This document shows, piece by piece, positions 62,340 through 64,000 of a stretch of DNA of 64,000 bases. Positions within the stretch are counted from its first letter, which is position 1; the number at the start of each line of letters is the position of its first letter. Both the position numbers and the translations under genes were made by a program. The notes under the pieces were generated by a model, which made no database searches, was not told where the DNA came from, and was given only the letters and a program-made list of their open reading frames with translations. Origin of the DNA: Pelodera strongyloides (Eukaryota > Nematoda > Chromadorea > Rhabditida > Rhabditidae); assembly GCA_036852015.1 (NCBI GenBank), contig JAANDG010000071.1, positions 62,001 through 126,000 on the forward strand, in the 5' to 3' direction.

Positions 62340-64000
62340 AGATTCTTCTTGTCTGGTCCTTATCCTCTAGACTAATCTAACCTTTCCTTCTTGCGCAGCA
62401 CTTTCTTCTTGAAATCGAAGTCGTACCTGATCATGATATATACGGAAACAATTTGAAATCATCACATCATATTCCTCTATGCACTGATTGTACACCGCAG
62501 CTCTCCTTCCTCTCATTAGGATTTTGCCACTTGCCCATCAGGGAACCATTGTATTGATCTTATAGAAGGTAGAGCCAAATAACTTTCATCACTCATTGAC
62601 CTCCTCAGTAATCTTGTATTTTGAAGTCTCTATTCTGTAGTCTGTAATTTGTGTAGTTTATACCTAATAGTTTGCTTCTTTCAGGATCCGCTTCCGCCCT
62701 CTACGTGATATCACTTTCCCCGGTGATTTTCGATCGCCCGGCTTTTGTTTTCTGGAGTGACCATTCTCTGCGCCTTTTTATCCTAAGCACTCTCTCGCGC
62801 CACCACTAGCGTCTGCGTCCTATAGTACATTGCGTGTTATTTCGGCTGCTATCCTATACCCCGCGTCTGCGTCTCGACAAATGTAACATTCTCTCGTATT
62901 TCTCATATCTTTTCTACATATTCATATACCGTTATATATCTAGTTTCCTCTGACTTAGTGAAAATCGGATTGTTTACTGGCTACTATGCGGTTTTGCAAA
63001 ACAAGAAATTTTCGCCGTTATGTTTTCCGGGTCTTAGCCGAAAACTAGTTTTACTATGAGTCACATACATAGTTAATGGAGAAAGTTAATCGGGAACACT
63101 TCTTTCTTTGGGTCATGTTTTTGGGTTTCAAAATCCATACTTGTACACTTGTACTCCTAGAATAACAATTAAAGCAAAGTTTCCCTTGTTATTTGTTGTT
63201 AAAGAAAGTTATTGTTCCTCTGCTGTCAATTCAAAATGGACAGTGTGTCGGTGTGTCCCGTAGATAAAACTTTTCTGATTTTACGCAAATCGGTTGGGAA
63301 AACTATGAATTTTACATAATTCTTTGCAATTTAAAGTCTTACCCTGAACTGCCACTTTCGTGCGCCTGTACCCACGGTGGAACCAGCATTGTTTACAGTT
63401 TGCATGCACAAGTTTCTGTCAACAAAATGCCGGCTACAATGCCAGTTCTAAGTGACCATTCCTGACCCTAAGGCAAAACTCGATCATAGAGCGAATGTCG
63501 AGAAAAAATATGTTTTTCACCCCCACATTTTGTTGGCTGGAACCGTTCTACTCTGGCGTTTGTTTTCGAGAGAATGGTAAACTTTGACACAAAGCAATCT
63601 TGCCACATTCGCCTACACAACTCACTCTAACACTGTAAGGGTAAGGCACACTTGGTAAAAGTTAATTTTTGGATTCACACGGGCTTACTGGGTGATATTG
63701 AACTCCAGCATCTACGATTTTTCATTCCTAACTCCTATGGTAGTACAACCCGTACGTTTTTTCTCGTGAGTTGTGGTAATACTGATGAGGCTTTCTTCTA
63801 GTGCAAACTCTTTCCGGATTATTATGCACTTGTTTTACTTTTTGAAACCATGGCGAGTTCAATATAACCGAATAATTTGTACAATTGTGAGCGCAAATAT
63901 TGAGACTTTTGTAATTCTACCGCCTCCGAAAAGTATTTGACTGAGGATCTGTTCAAAAATTATGCAAAATTTCCACTGGGTGACTTGGTTTTCCTTCTCA
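62340..64000. other. No feature seen
   Basis: AT-rich sequence without convincing ORFs, RNA genes or long repeats. A gene extending beyond the window edge cannot be excluded. Confidence 0.4.

Noticed and set aside
1..64000. CRISPR array or bacterial operon
   Set aside because: No regularly spaced short repeats with unique spacers; genes are spliced and eukaryotic.

Overview
The window is nuclear DNA from a nematode. Evidence: two cuticle collagen genes with the nematode N-terminal layout, a muscle myosin heavy chain of the UNC-54/MYO type, a nematode-type globin, a PP1-like phosphatase, a nematode serpentine chemoreceptor, TTTCAG-type 3' splice sites lying next to start codons, and abundant short foldback elements. 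Genes are intron-dense: about 32 exons each in the GANP and myosin genes, against a handful in the Caenorhabditis elegans myosin genes as I know them. A nematode other than Caenorhabditis is therefore more likely; I cannot name the species.

Layout: (1) 1-2.0 kb: AT-rich, one weak plus-strand ORF. (2) 2.0-15.1 kb, minus: SAC3/GANP (TREX-2 scaffold) gene. Its last intron holds a complete plus-strand globin gene (3.57-4.76 kb). (3) 15.8-20.6 kb, minus: PP1-like Ser/Thr phosphatase with an acidic/Lys-rich N-terminal extension and a foldback element in one intron. (4) 20.9-24.8 kb: two near-identical cuticle collagen genes in divergent orientation, an inverted duplication around a 1.7 kb spacer that holds two TATA boxes and a MITE. 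(5) 25.2-38.3 kb, minus: intact muscle myosin II heavy chain of about 1,950 aa, with a tRNA-derived SINE and two MITE-like elements in its introns. (6) 38.3-41.8 kb: intergenic, two foldback MITEs. (7) 41.8-46.0 kb, minus: a 12-exon gene for a 495-aa protein made of nine exon-encoded copies of a THDPNYQTLAG(V/I)GG module joined by Gly-rich linkers. I recognise no known family. (8) 46.9-50.1 kb, minus: Sra/Srab/Sre-like seven-helix receptor. (9) 50.1-64 kb: gene-poor, filled with hairpins, microsatellites, tRNA-like pieces, a possible Penelope/GIY-YIG relic and palindromic GC-rich repeats.

The genes do not form one pathway. The cuticle collagens, myosin and possibly the secreted-looking Gly-rich repeat protein are structural, the receptor and phosphatase are signalling proteins, and GANP serves mRNA export. 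The most novel item is the exon-module repeat gene at 41.8-46.0 kb. Exon limits were read by eye from splice consensus and reading phase, without any search.
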